From Paractinoplanes maris (lineage in GTDB: Bacteria; Actinomycetota; Actinomycetes; Mycobacteriales; Micromonosporaceae), in contig NZ_JALPVL010000007.1 of assembly GCF_023544465.1 (NCBI RefSeq), forward strand, positions 372,001-436,000: a DNA stretch of 64,000 bases. Reading direction: 5' to 3'. Below are positions 42,480-50,191 of this stretch, in pieces. The notes below the pieces were generated by a model that worked only from the letters and a program-made list of their open reading frames with translations, did no database searches and had not been told where the DNA came from. A program made the translations under genes and the position numbers. The stretch's first letter is position 1, and every line of letters starts with the position of its first letter.

Positions 42480-43472
42480 TCACGGCAACAGCGCCAATTT
42501 TCCGATCGTGGCCCTGTCTTCCAGTTCCCCGAGCGCTTTCGGTCCGTCGGTCAACTCGTACGTTGTGGGCCGACCGGCAGTCAGGACTCCAGCTGCGATG
42601 AGGGCGGACAGTTCGCCCATCAGGGCACCGAATATCTGTGGTGTTGCCTGGATCAGCGTTCCGAGATTGAAGCCGGCCAGGTGGACCTGATGCCGGTACA
42701 CCAGGTCCCAGTTGGTCAACGAAGCCTCGCCGCCGGCCAAGCCGTAGATGACCACCCGACCTGTCACCCGCTTGGCCGCAGCCAGGCTGGCCTCGAAGGT
42801 GAGCCCTCCGGCCGACTCCAGCACCAGATCGGCACCGACGCCGCCGGTCAACCGCCGCACCTCGGAAACGATGTCACCGCCGACGGAGTCGAGCACGTGA
42901 TCGGCACCTGACGCTCGTACCACCTCGTGCTTGCCGGGTGAAGCAGTGGCGATGACCGTCGCCCCGTAGTGCTTGGCCACCGTGACCGCCACCTGTCCGG
43001 TCGCACCCGCGGCGGCGTGAATCAGGACCGTCTGCGTCGCGGCCAGACCGCCGACGGGCTTGAGCACCGCGAGCGCCGTGACCGCGTTCACCAGCAACCC
43101 CAGCGCCTCGACCGCGGTCCAGCCAGGCGGCACCGGCATCACCCCGGCCGCGGGGAACACCGCATTCTCGGCGAAGGTGCCCTCGCCGACACCGACGACG
43201 AAGGTTCCCACCAGCTCCGTGGCCACCGCGGCACCGACCGCGACGATTTCGCCGGCAGCCTCGAAACCAGCCAAGTACGGGGGCGTCGGGCCGTCCCGGA
43301 ACGTACCCCGCGATTTCGAGATGTCAGCGAAGTTGACGCCGGCAGCGACGACCCGAACCAGGACCTCACCCGAGCCGGGCCTCGGCACCGCCGCGTCCGT
43401 GATCAGGCGCATGTCCTGCGGCCCGTTCAGAGACATCTGCTGCAGCGCGCGCATTGCCGTGGGAAGAGTCAT
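42480..43472 (-). CDS. Zinc-independent MDR quinone oxidoreductase
   Basis: A 330-residue MDR enzyme: GroES-like N terminus (MRLITDAAVPRPGSGEVLVRVVAAGVNFADISKSRG) and NADPH motif VLIHAAAGATGQVAVTVAKHYGATVIATAS, the AAAGxxG form of quinone oxidoreductase (zeta-crystallin group). ATG 43472 has AGAGGA upstream. It lies divergent to the pectate lyase and 49 bp from the sigma-factor start, in the same direction, so the sigma gene may share its transcript. Substrate unknown. Confidence 0.9.
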   Translation of the reverse strand: MTLPTAMRALQQMSLNGPQDMRLITDAAVPRPGSGEVLVRVVAAGVNFADISKSRGTFRDGPTPPYLAGFEAAGEIVAVGAAVATELVGTFVVGVGEGTFAENAVFPAAGVMPVPPGWTAVEALGLLVNAVTALAVLKPVGGLAATQTVLIHAAAGATGQVAVTVAKHYGATVIATASPGKHEVVRASGADHVLDSVGGDIVSEVRRLTGGVGADLVLESAGGLTFEASLAAAKRVTGRVVIYGLAGGEASLTNWDLVYRHQVHLAGFNLGTLIQATPQIFGALMGELSALIAAGVLTAGRPTTYELTDGPKALGELEDRATIGKLALLP

Positions 43473-43662
43473 CAGCGAACATCCTCTCGGTCTGAACATG
43501 GCAGGTCGTGCACGACTCCCGGCGAGCGGGCCGAGGATCACAACATGTAGACCTCAGCGAGCCCGCGAAGGAATCGCTTCTGCCGGCACGCGGCTCCGGA
43601 CGGGCACGCGCCGGCGGAAGTGGTGGCCGGCGAGCCGCCGAAATGCAAATCTTGCAACTCCT

Positions 43663-43690
43663 TGTATTGATATCTACAGATGCCTATCGT
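43663..43690 (+). promoter_or_regulatory. Pectate lyase promoter
   Basis: TTGTAT, 16 bp, TATCGT in an AT-rich stretch, with a leader of about 65 bases before the GTG at 43761. The -10 matches TANNNT. Confidence 0.5.
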
Positions 43691-43695
43691 CCGGA

Positions 43696-43709
43696 GGTAA
43701 GCGCTTTCC
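43696..43709. promoter_or_regulatory. LacI-type operator at the pectate lyase start site
   Basis: GGTAAGCGCTTTCC: a near-palindrome (12 of 14 positions pair) around AAGCGCTT, the core of LacI/GalR sites, just downstream of the -10 box where a repressor would block initiation. No LacI gene is in the window. Confidence 0.45.
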
Positions 43710-43760
43710 TGTCGTGGGGAGGGGCGCGCGACACATCCCCGACGATGGAAGTGAGACAAA

Positions 43761-44993
43761 GTGAAACGATCAGTCGCCCTACGGTGGTCGGCCGGGGCCG
43801 CCACCGCGATCACCGCCGCCGCGATCGTGATGACACTGCCGGCCACCCAGGCCCTCGCGGCCGACAACCTGAGCCTGGGCGGCGGCGCCGACGGCTCGAG
43901 CAAGGCCAGTGGTACCAGCTACGGCAACGTCAAGGACGCGAACACCGGCACCTACTGGTCACCGGCCAGTGCCACCGGCTACGTCTCGGTCAAGTGGAGC
44001 AGTGCCACCGCGGTCTCCTCGGCCATCATCAAGCAGAGTTCGGGCGGTGGCTCGATCAGCGCCTGGCGGGTGCTCAACGGCGACACCGGCGCCGTGCTGA
44101 CCAGCGGTAACGGCAGTCCGAGCACGATCTCGTTCGCCTCGACGTCGCTGAAGAAACTCACCTTCGACATCACGAGCGCGTCCGGCGCACCGCGCATCGC
44201 CGAGTTCGAGACGTACGGCGGTGGTGGCGGCACGACCCCGACCACCGGACCGACCCCGACCAGCCCCCCGACCAGCCCCCCGACCAGCCCTCCGACCACC
44301 CCTCCGGCCGGCGGCACACCGACCGGCGCCTGGCCGTCCTCGGCCGGTTCGGTGAGCATCTCCGGCACGGTCAACGTCTCGGGCACCTTCGACGGTGGCA
44401 TGAAGACGTACTGCTGCATCGGTGACGGCTCGCAGAACGAGTCGCAGGACCCGATGTTCAAGATCGCCAACGGTGGCACCCTGCAGAACGTCATCCTCGG
44501 CTCCCCGGCCGGCGACGGCGTGCACTGCGAGGGCACCTGCACCATCCGCAACGTCTGGTGGAACGACATCGGCGAGGACGCCGCCACCTTCAAGGGCACC
44601 GGCAACGGCACCAGCTACGTCATCGGCGGCGGCGCCCGCAACGGCAGCGACAAGACGTTCCAGCACAACGGCAACGGCACGGTCAGCATCTCCGGCTTCT
44701 ACCTGAGCGGCTCCGGCAAGCTGTACCGCGGCTGTGGCAACTGCACCAGTTCGTACACCCGCCACGTCAAGATCGACAACGTGCTGCTGAACGACATCGA
44801 CATGGTCGCCGGCATCAACTCCAACTGGGGTGACACGGCCACCATCACCCGCGTCACCCTCACCAACAGCTCGAGCGCCACCGTCTGCGGCAAGTACCAG
44901 GGCGTCGCCAAGGGCAGCGAGCCCAAGTACCTCGGCGCCGGCTGGAACGACGCCAACTGCAAGGTCAGCCAGAGCGACATCACCTACCGGTAA
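43761..44993 (+). CDS. Secreted pectate lyase, PL3 type, with N-terminal carbohydrate-binding-like domain
   Basis: Cleaves polygalacturonate outside the cell. The 410-residue product has a signal peptide (residues 1-33), a discoidin-like domain (about 35-155: NVKDANTGTYWSPASATGYVSVKW...), a Pro/Thr linker built from a 12-bp DNA repeat, and a PL3 lyase domain from about 190. The last holds DGVHCEGTCTIRNVWWNDIGEDAATFKG, the conserved calcium and substrate-site region, plus several disulphide-type Cys. GTG 43761 has GGAAGTGAG upstream. A promoter with a LacI-type operator precedes it and a 14-bp-stem terminator follows. It indicates growth on plant pectin. Confidence 0.93.
   Translation: MKRSVALRWSAGAATAITAAAIVMTLPATQALAADNLSLGGGADGSSKASGTSYGNVKDANTGTYWSPASATGYVSVKWSSATAVSSAIIKQSSGGGSISAWRVLNGDTGAVLTSGNGSPSTISFASTSLKKLTFDITSASGAPRIAEFETYGGGGGTTPTTGPTPTSPPTSPPTSPPTTPPAGGTPTGAWPSSAGSVSISGTVNVSGTFDGGMKTYCCIGDGSQNESQDPMFKIANGGTLQNVILGSPAGDGVHCEGTCTIRNVWWNDIGEDAATFKGTGNGTSYVIGGGARNGSDKTFQHNGNGTVSISGFYLSGSGKLYRGCGNCTSSYTRHVKIDNVLLNDIDMVAGINSNWGDTATITRVTLTNSSSATVCGKYQGVAKGSEPKYLGAGWNDANCKVSQSDITYR
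44256..44303 (+). repeat. Four 12-bp tandem repeats coding the pectate lyase linker
   Basis: Unit CCGACCAGCCCC, four copies with the last two diverged, coding for the P-T-S-P-P linker between the binding and lyase domains. Slippage here could change linker length without breaking the frame. Confidence 0.8.
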
Positions 44994-45003
44994 GCCCGCC
45001 CGA

Positions 45004-45036
45004 GTCACAGGAGGAGCCCGACGCTCCTCCTGTGAC
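45004..45036 (+). terminator. Intrinsic terminator after pectate lyase
   Basis: Perfect 14-bp stem (GTCACAGGAGGAGC and its complement) with a 5-base loop, 11 bp after the stop. It stands between convergent genes and may act for both. Confidence 0.82.
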
Positions 45037-45091
45037 CGTGCGGATGATGCGTTCCGGCTACCAGCCTCGTTCGGCGAGGGCGGACGGGTGG

Positions 45092-46552
45092 TCAGCGGGG
45101 CTCGGCCGCGCACGTGACGTCGTGACGCGGGCGGTGTCCGGTGGTGAGAAACGCGGTCACCGTGTTGTTGGCGCACATGTTCGCGGCGAACAGCAGATAC
45201 GCGCCATGGCCGCCCTGGTCGGCCGTGACCATCCGGGCCCGGTCACCGAAGGCCTTCCGGAGCTCGCGGGCGCCGACCAGCGGGGTCCCGGGATCACGAG
45301 AGTTCTGCACCAGAAGCACATTGGACGGCCCGCGGTCACCGATGCGCACCGGCCGTTCGACCGGGGACGGCCAGAACGCGCACGGCCCGATGTTGGCCGC
45401 GGCCGCCCCGATCAACGGATGCCTGACCCGTTGGACCGCGACGTCGCGCTGGTAGGTGCGGACCGAGCGCGGCCAGCGGGAATCACCGCAGATCACGTGG
45501 AGACGGCTGGAGATCGAGTTGTCGATGTCGCCCAGCGGCGGCTCGGGAGGCAGCGGCTGGTTCGTGTCGAGCGCCTTCCAGACCGCGGCCAGCACGGACA
45601 TGCCCGTGTCGGTGTAGAGGAGGTCGAACGTGGTTCCGCGGAACAGTGAGCCGTTGATTCCCTGCACGGGCGTCTTCTCCAGCCGGGCGGCGAGTTCGAA
45701 GAACTTGGCGCGCACCTGCTTCGGCGTGGTACCGAGCCCGTACTGCGGATTGGCGGCCGCGAACTTCGCGAAGTCCGGGAACCGATCCTCCATGCCGCGG
45801 CCGAACCGCTGGTGGGCAGTACGGTCGTACCCGCCCGGCCCCAGGTTGCTGTCGAGCACGAAGCGGTCACTGCGCTGAGGGAACATCGTCGTGTAGACCG
45901 CACCGAGGTAGGTGCCGTACGACGTACCGAGGTAGGAGATCTTCGGCTCGCCCAGCGCTTCGCGGATCCGGTCCATGTCGCGGGCAGTGTTCGCGGTGGT
46001 GATGTGGGGCAGCAGCGCGGCCGTCTCCGACGTCGCACACTGCCGGGCGATCGCCTGGGCGATCCGGGCGTCCCTCAGCACGTCGGCCGCGTCATCCGGG
46101 TACGGGAGATTTCGCCGGGCGATCTGCTCCGGCGTCACGTCGCAGGTCACCGGCGTGCTGTGGCCGACGCCGCGGGGGTCGAACCCGATCACGTCGTACC
46201 GGTCCCGGACGCTTTCGGGCAGAGGCCGCGGTGTCAGGTCACTGGCCAGCAGGCCGGGATAGCTCAGTCCGCCGGCACCCGGGCCGCCCGGGTTGGTCAG
46301 CAGCACGCCCCGGCGCTGCGACGGGTCCTTGCTCGGCAACCGGGAGACCGCCACGTCGAGTTGCCGCCCCTGCGGCTTCCGGTAGTCCAGGGGGACTTGA
46401 ACCGTTGCGCATTCCAGCCCGGGCAGCGCACTGTCGGCCGGACACGGACCCCACCGCAGGCGGCTCTGCGCCGCAGCTTGAGAGGCCCCGACAGAAACCA
46501 GCGACATCGCCGCGATCGCTGAGACGAGCACGGCCGACAAGGTTCTTCGCAT
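45092..46552 (-). CDS. Secreted alpha/beta hydrolase, TAP-like (S33 type)
   Basis: A 486-residue exported hydrolase, closest in design to the one at 37497. Signal peptide at about residues 1-29 (ending SQAAAQS). The oxyanion segment is NPGGPGAGG, nucleophile Ser211 in GTSYGTYLGA, acid in QNSRDPGTP and His in QGGHGAY. ATG 46552 has GGGGGAG upstream. A MerR-type promoter lies 32 bp upstream, back to back with the ABC exporter promoter. It would act on an extracellular peptide or ester; substrate unknown. Confidence 0.92.
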   Translation of the reverse strand: MRRTLSAVLVSAIAAMSLVSVGASQAAAQSRLRWGPCPADSALPGLECATVQVPLDYRKPQGRQLDVAVSRLPSKDPSQRRGVLLTNPGGPGAGGLSYPGLLASDLTPRPLPESVRDRYDVIGFDPRGVGHSTPVTCDVTPEQIARRNLPYPDDAADVLRDARIAQAIARQCATSETAALLPHITTANTARDMDRIREALGEPKISYLGTSYGTYLGAVYTTMFPQRSDRFVLDSNLGPGGYDRTAHQRFGRGMEDRFPDFAKFAAANPQYGLGTTPKQVRAKFFELAARLEKTPVQGINGSLFRGTTFDLLYTDTGMSVLAAVWKALDTNQPLPPEPPLGDIDNSISSRLHVICGDSRWPRSVRTYQRDVAVQRVRHPLIGAAAANIGPCAFWPSPVERPVRIGDRGPSNVLLVQNSRDPGTPLVGARELRKAFGDRARMVTADQGGHGAYLLFAANMCANNTVTAFLTTGHRPRHDVTCAAEPR

Positions 46553-46583
46553 CTGACTCCCCCACTCATGACTGGACGGACCC

Positions 46584-46614
46584 AGTGGAAACCCTGTCGT
46601 CGCCACACGGTCAA
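46584..46614 (-). promoter_or_regulatory. MerR-type promoter of the secreted hydrolase
   Basis: Minus strand: -35 TTGACC at 46614-46609, 19 bp, -10 TCCACT at 46589-46584. Spacer holds GTGTGG-N6-ACAGGGT. Confidence 0.72.
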
Positions 46615-46641
46615 GACGACGGAGACGTGGGCCCGGCTGTC

Positions 46642-46672
46642 TTGACTGTGTGGCGAGAACACGGTCTGCACT
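46642..46672 (+). promoter_or_regulatory. MerR-type promoter of the ABC exporter
   Basis: TTGACT at 46642-46647, 19 bp, TGCACT at 46667-46672. Spacer holds GTGTGG-N6-ACACGGT, almost the same core as the facing promoter at 46584. Confidence 0.72.
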
Positions 46673-46732
46673 GGTTCACGCCGGACGAACGGGCCGGATC
46701 AAGGACGACCATTCAGGGAAGGCAGAACCGAC

Positions 46733-47662
46733 GTGGAGCAAGCGGAGACATCCCGCGCACCGTCCTCACCCGCTGTCGAAGTAGACCGGCTGAACGTCTC
46801 GTACGGTGAATTCCAGGCCGTCAAGGATCTGACCTTCCGGGTCGAGCAGGGTGAGCTGTACGCCCTGCTCGGCACCAACGGAGCCGGCAAGACCTCGGCC
46901 CTGGAGGTCATCGAGGGGCATCGGAAGGCGTCGTCGGGCACCGTCCAGGTCTTCGGCACGAGTCCGGCGGACCGGCGCGCGGTGCGGCCCCGGATGGGGA
47001 TCATGCTGCAGGAAAGTGGGTTCTCGGCCGACCTCACCGCCGCGGAGTCCGTCCGGCTGATCGGCCGGCTGTCGGGCCGCTCCGATTCGGTCGACCGCGT
47101 CCTGGGCATCGTCGGCCTCACGCACAAGGCCGCGACCAGGGTCGGGCAGATGTCCGGGGGCGAGAAGAGGCGACTCGACTTCGCCACCGCCGTCTACGGG
47201 CGGCCGGAGCTGATCTTCCTGGACGAGCCCACCACGGGGCTGGACATCCAGTCACGGGACGCCCTGTGGGCGGCCGTGGGGGAACTGCGCGACAACGGTT
47301 CGACCGTCATCCTGACGACGCACTACCTCGAAGAGGCGCAGCAGTACGCCGACCGCATCGGGCTCATGCACCAGGGCACTCTCCGCAGCCAGGGCACGGT
47401 GCCCGAGCTGACCCGGACACTGCCGGCCGCGATCCAGTTCTCGCTCTCACCCGGCGCTCCCGTACCGCCCTTCGGCACCACCGGGCCGGCCGGCCCGGCG
47501 TACCAGATCGAGACCTTCGAACTGCAGGCGGATCTGAAGCGGCTGCTCGACTGGGCCGATCTGCACGACGTCGACCTGCACGGGCTCTCGGCCGCGCCGA
47601 CCCGGCTGGACGACGTCTTCCGCGCCATCGAGACCGACCCGGTCCCCACCCCGACACGCTGA
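46733..47662 (+). CDS. ABC-2 type exporter, ATP-binding protein
   Basis: The 309-residue ATPase of a drug or lipid-type exporter. Walker A is GTNGAGKTSALE, the Q loop is MLQESGFSADLT, the signature is MSGGEKRRLDFATAV and Walker B is LIFLDEPTTGLDIQ, followed by the H loop His in TTHYLEEAQQ. The C-terminal 90 residues resemble DrrA-type ATPases. The GTG start lies 61 bp after a MerR-type promoter. It is cotranscribed with the permease 10 bp downstream. The divergent partner is a secreted hydrolase of the same regulon. Confidence 0.93.
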   Translation: MEQAETSRAPSSPAVEVDRLNVSYGEFQAVKDLTFRVEQGELYALLGTNGAGKTSALEVIEGHRKASSGTVQVFGTSPADRRAVRPRMGIMLQESGFSADLTAAESVRLIGRLSGRSDSVDRVLGIVGLTHKAATRVGQMSGGEKRRLDFATAVYGRPELIFLDEPTTGLDIQSRDALWAAVGELRDNGSTVILTTHYLEEAQQYADRIGLMHQGTLRSQGTVPELTRTLPAAIQFSLSPGAPVPPFGTTGPAGPAYQIETFELQADLKRLLDWADLHDVDLHGLSAAPTRLDDVFRAIETDPVPTPTR

Positions 47663-47672
47663 AGGCAACGAC

Positions 47673-48392
47673 ATGCTTCCCATCGCATACAGCGAACTCG
47701 CCCAGATCTTCCGCAACCGTGCCGTGTTGATCTCCAACCTCATCATGCCGTTGGCGGTCGCCGCGTTCTTCATCTACAGCCGGGACACGTTCACCGAGAT
47801 CGGCAGCCTGGGTTACATCGCCGCGGTTCTCGTCTTCACCGTCGGCGCGTTCAGCCTCTACACCACGGCGGTCACCACCCTGTCCGCCCGTCGGCAGGAC
47901 CTCTTCCTCAAGCGGCTGCGCTCCACCGCGGCCGGCGACGCGGCGATCCTGTCCGGCCTGACCCTGCCGGTCGCCCTCACCGCCCTCGTCCAGGTGGTGG
48001 TCATCCTCGGGGTTTTCGCCGGGGTGAGTGGCCGCCCGGCCGATGTCGCCCTCCTCGTCGTGGCCATCCTGGCGACTTTCGCCATGATGCTGGCCCTCGC
48101 CCTGGCCACCGCCGGACTGACCGGCTCACCCGAGCAGGCTCAGGTCACCACGCTGCCGATCAGCCTGGTGACCATCGCCGTGACCAGCTGGGTCGGCATC
48201 ACCGGCACGGAAAGCCTCACCCTGCTCAAACGTTTGCTGCCCGGCGGGTCGGCCACCGAACTCATCGTGAACACCTGGAACGGCGGCGTGCCACTCTCCG
48301 ATTCGCTGCCGCTGCTGGGTCCGACGTTCGGCTGGGTCGTCGTGGCCGTCGTGCTCGCCCTGCGGCTGTTCCGGTGGGAACCCCGCCGCTGA
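47673..48392 (+). CDS. ABC-2 type exporter, membrane protein
   Basis: A 239-residue permease with six hydrophobic segments, beginning MLPIAYSELAQIFRNRAVLISNLIMPLAVAAFFI, the usual cytoplasmic helix and first membrane span of ABC-2 transporters. ATG has GAAGG upstream. It forms the exporter with the preceding ATPase, and probably works as a dimer of each. It converges with the MarR gene across 40 bp. Substrate unknown. Confidence 0.9.
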   Translation: MLPIAYSELAQIFRNRAVLISNLIMPLAVAAFFIYSRDTFTEIGSLGYIAAVLVFTVGAFSLYTTAVTTLSARRQDLFLKRLRSTAAGDAAILSGLTLPVALTALVQVVVILGVFAGVSGRPADVALLVVAILATFAMMLALALATAGLTGSPEQAQVTTLPISLVTIAVTSWVGITGTESLTLLKRLLPGGSATELIVNTWNGGVPLSDSLPLLGPTFGWVVVAVVLALRLFRWEPRR

Positions 48393-48432
48393 CCCCGGCG
48401 CGACGCTGCGAGCCAGTCGCCCCTGCGTCGAA

Positions 48433-48948
48433 TCACTGTTCGCCGAGGGGCATCGGGGACGACGCCTGACGCCTCTCGCCGGCCGCGAGTTGCTCGCGTA
48501 CCGGTGCGGCGATGCGGGCCAGGGCGGCACCGAGGTGGCGCTGCTGTGCCCGGCTGAGCGGGTCGAACACCAGCCGCCTCACCTGATCGACGTGAGCCGG
48601 GGCGCTGTCGGAGACCTTCCGCAGACCGAGGTCGGTCAGGGTCGCACGGGTGTATCGGCCGTTGTCCGGGTCGGGGTGGCGGATGATCCATCCCTGCTGC
48701 TCGAACCGGACCATCAGCTTGGACAACCGGGGCAGCGTGCTGTTGCACTGCGCGGCCAGGTCGCTCAGCCGCATCGTGCGCGACTCGGTCATGGACAGCC
48801 GGGCCATCACGCTGTATTCGAAGTTCGAGATCCCCCCGTCCCGCTGCATCTGACGATCCAGCAGCGTGGGCAGCGCGATGACCACGGTGAGCAGGTCCTG
48901 CCACAGCTGCTGCTGCTCGTCGTCGAGCCACTGGGGCGAGTCGGTCAT
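48433..48948 (-). CDS. MarR-family transcriptional regulator
   Basis: A 171-residue MarR protein with the winged helix-turn-helix at about residues 45-105 (LSMTESRTMRLSDLAAQCNSTLPRLSKLMVRFEQQGWIIRHPDPDNGRYTRATLTDLG). The Arg-rich wing that contacts DNA is intact. It stands divergent to a quinone oxidoreductase gene; the 168-bp gap has three copies of a palindrome that is almost certainly its operator. It likely represses both genes until a quinone-like or electrophilic ligand, or Cys oxidation (Cys68), releases it. That signal is inferred from the neighbour. Confidence 0.93.
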   Translation of the reverse strand: MTDSPQWLDDEQQQLWQDLLTVVIALPTLLDRQMQRDGGISNFEYSVMARLSMTESRTMRLSDLAAQCNSTLPRLSKLMVRFEQQGWIIRHPDPDNGRYTRATLTDLGLRKVSDSAPAHVDQVRRLVFDPLSRAQQRHLGAALARIAAPVREQLAAGERRQASSPMPLGEQ

Positions 48949-48959
48949 GAACCGACCTT

Positions 48960-48975
48960 ACTTGCCTGGGCAACC
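48960..48975. promoter_or_regulatory. MarR operator copy 1 (imperfect)
   Basis: ACTTGCCTGGGCAACC, 11 bp upstream of the MarR start, matching the perfect copies at 49026 and 49059 except for the centre and the right end. It would serve autoregulation. Confidence 0.7.
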
Positions 48976-49025
48976 TCAACCACTCGCCGGCCCCTGAGAA
49001 CGGCTCTGTGATGACGCCCCTCTTG

Positions 49026-49041
49026 ACTTGCCTAGGCAAGT
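49026..49041. promoter_or_regulatory. MarR operator copy 2 (perfect palindrome)
   Basis: ACTTGCCTAGGCAAGT, a perfect 16-bp palindrome, overlapping a TTGACT -35-like element at 49023-49028 for the oxidoreductase. Identical to copy 3, 33 bp away. Confidence 0.88.
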
Positions 49042-49058
49042 GAGCGACAGTCCTTCTA

Positions 49059-49074
49059 ACTTGCCTAGGCAAGT
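49059..49074. promoter_or_regulatory. MarR operator copy 3 (perfect palindrome)
   Basis: ACTTGCCTAGGCAAGT, identical to copy 2. The centres are 33 bp apart, about three helical turns, so two dimers can bind the same face. It lies 42 bp upstream of the oxidoreductase start. Confidence 0.88.
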
Positions 49075-49116
49075 GTCGCGACGAATCCGCCGCGCCAACA
49101 CCATGAGGAGAATGTC

Positions 49117-50052
49117 GTGAAGGCCATCCGTTACCACGAGTTCGGCAGCACCGAGGTGCTACGCCATGAAGAGGTGGAGCGCCCAGCTCCCGGCGCCGGC
49201 CAGGTGCTGCTGAAGGTGGCGGCCACCTCGTTCAACCCGGTCGACGACCACATCCGGCTCGGCGTGCTCGCCGCCGCGATCCCCACCACGCTGCCGGTCA
49301 CCCCTGGTCTCGACGTCGCCGGCACCGTCGCCGAGCTGGGCGACGGGGTCGGCGGCCTACAGGTGGGCGACCAGGTCATCGCCATGCTGCCGCTGAACGA
49401 GCACGGCGGGACCGCCGAGTACGCGGTCGTCGCCGCCGATCTGGTCACCGCGGCGCCTCGCAGCATCACGCTGACCGACGCCGCCGCCCTGCCTCTGACC
49501 GGCCTGGCCGCGCGCCAGGCGTCGGTCGAGCTCGCGGGAATCACGACCGGTCAGACCGTGCTCGTCAACGGAGCGGGCGGCGCGGTCGGCAGCCTCGTGG
49601 TCCAGCTTGCCGTCCAGGCCGGTGCGAAGGTGACCGCCGTCGACGGGCCGCAGCACACCGACCGCTTGATCGGCTACGGTGCGGCTCAGGTCGTCGGCCC
49701 GCTGGACCTCGACGCAGGGCCGGCCGCGGTGGGCGGCCCCTTCGACGTGGTGGTCAACCACGTGCGGTTCGGCCCCGGCGACCTCGCGAAGCTGACCCCG
49801 TACGTGGCCGACGGCGGCATCGTCGTCAGCTCCGCCGGTCCGGTCCCGGCCGACGATGCCCGCTCGGTGCGCACGGCCGCTGTGTGGGTCAGCCCGGATG
49901 CGTCCCACCTGGCCGACCTGGTCTCGCGCGTCGACGACGGTGTCCTGAAGCTGCACGTCGTCGACCGGCGCCCGATGCAGGACCTCCCCGCGGTTCACCA
50001 GGCCTCGGCCGGCGGCAAGCTGCCCGGCAAGACGGTCATCATCGTCGCCTGA
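49117..50052 (+). CDS. MDR-type quinone oxidoreductase under MarR control
   Basis: A 311-residue zinc-independent MDR enzyme. N-terminal GroES-like domain begins MKAIRYHEFGSTEVLRHEEVERP; NADPH motif VLVNGAGGAVGSLVVQLAVQAGAKVTAVDG. GTG 49117 has GAGGAG upstream. Two perfect MarR palindromes lie in its promoter. The role is probably detoxification of quinones or other electrophiles; inferred from family and regulator. Its reading frame is close to the other MDR genes at 15114, 40469, 42480 and 58742. Confidence 0.92.
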   Translation: MKAIRYHEFGSTEVLRHEEVERPAPGAGQVLLKVAATSFNPVDDHIRLGVLAAAIPTTLPVTPGLDVAGTVAELGDGVGGLQVGDQVIAMLPLNEHGGTAEYAVVAADLVTAAPRSITLTDAAALPLTGLAARQASVELAGITTGQTVLVNGAGGAVGSLVVQLAVQAGAKVTAVDGPQHTDRLIGYGAAQVVGPLDLDAGPAAVGGPFDVVVNHVRFGPGDLAKLTPYVADGGIVVSSAGPVPADDARSVRTAAVWVSPDASHLADLVSRVDDGVLKLHVVDRRPMQDLPAVHQASAGGKLPGKTVIIVA

Positions 50053-50160
50053 CGCCATCCGAGCCGGCGTCCACCGTCATCGACCGGAAATGGACGCCGG
50101 CTCACGGCATCTCCCTGCGGCGAGCCCGAGCGAAAGTGCACGTCACCGCGCCGGCGAGCT

Positions 50161-50176
50161 ATCTTGCTGACAAGAT
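50161..50176. promoter_or_regulatory. Operator-like dyad before the beta-propeller gene
   Basis: ATCTTG-CTGA-CAAGAT: perfect 6-bp arms, 15 bp upstream of the GTG start. The form ATCTTG-N4-CAAGAT is typical of MarR-family sites in actinomycetes. The MarR protein at 48433 has a different palindrome, so another regulator is implied. Confidence 0.5.
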
Positions 50177-50191
50177 GCGGACGCGTGCGCG

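Noticed and set aside
44221..44330. Repeat cluster considered as a CRISPR-like or integrated array
   Set aside because: It is a 12-bp coding repeat for a Pro/Thr linker inside the pectate lyase gene, with no spacers.
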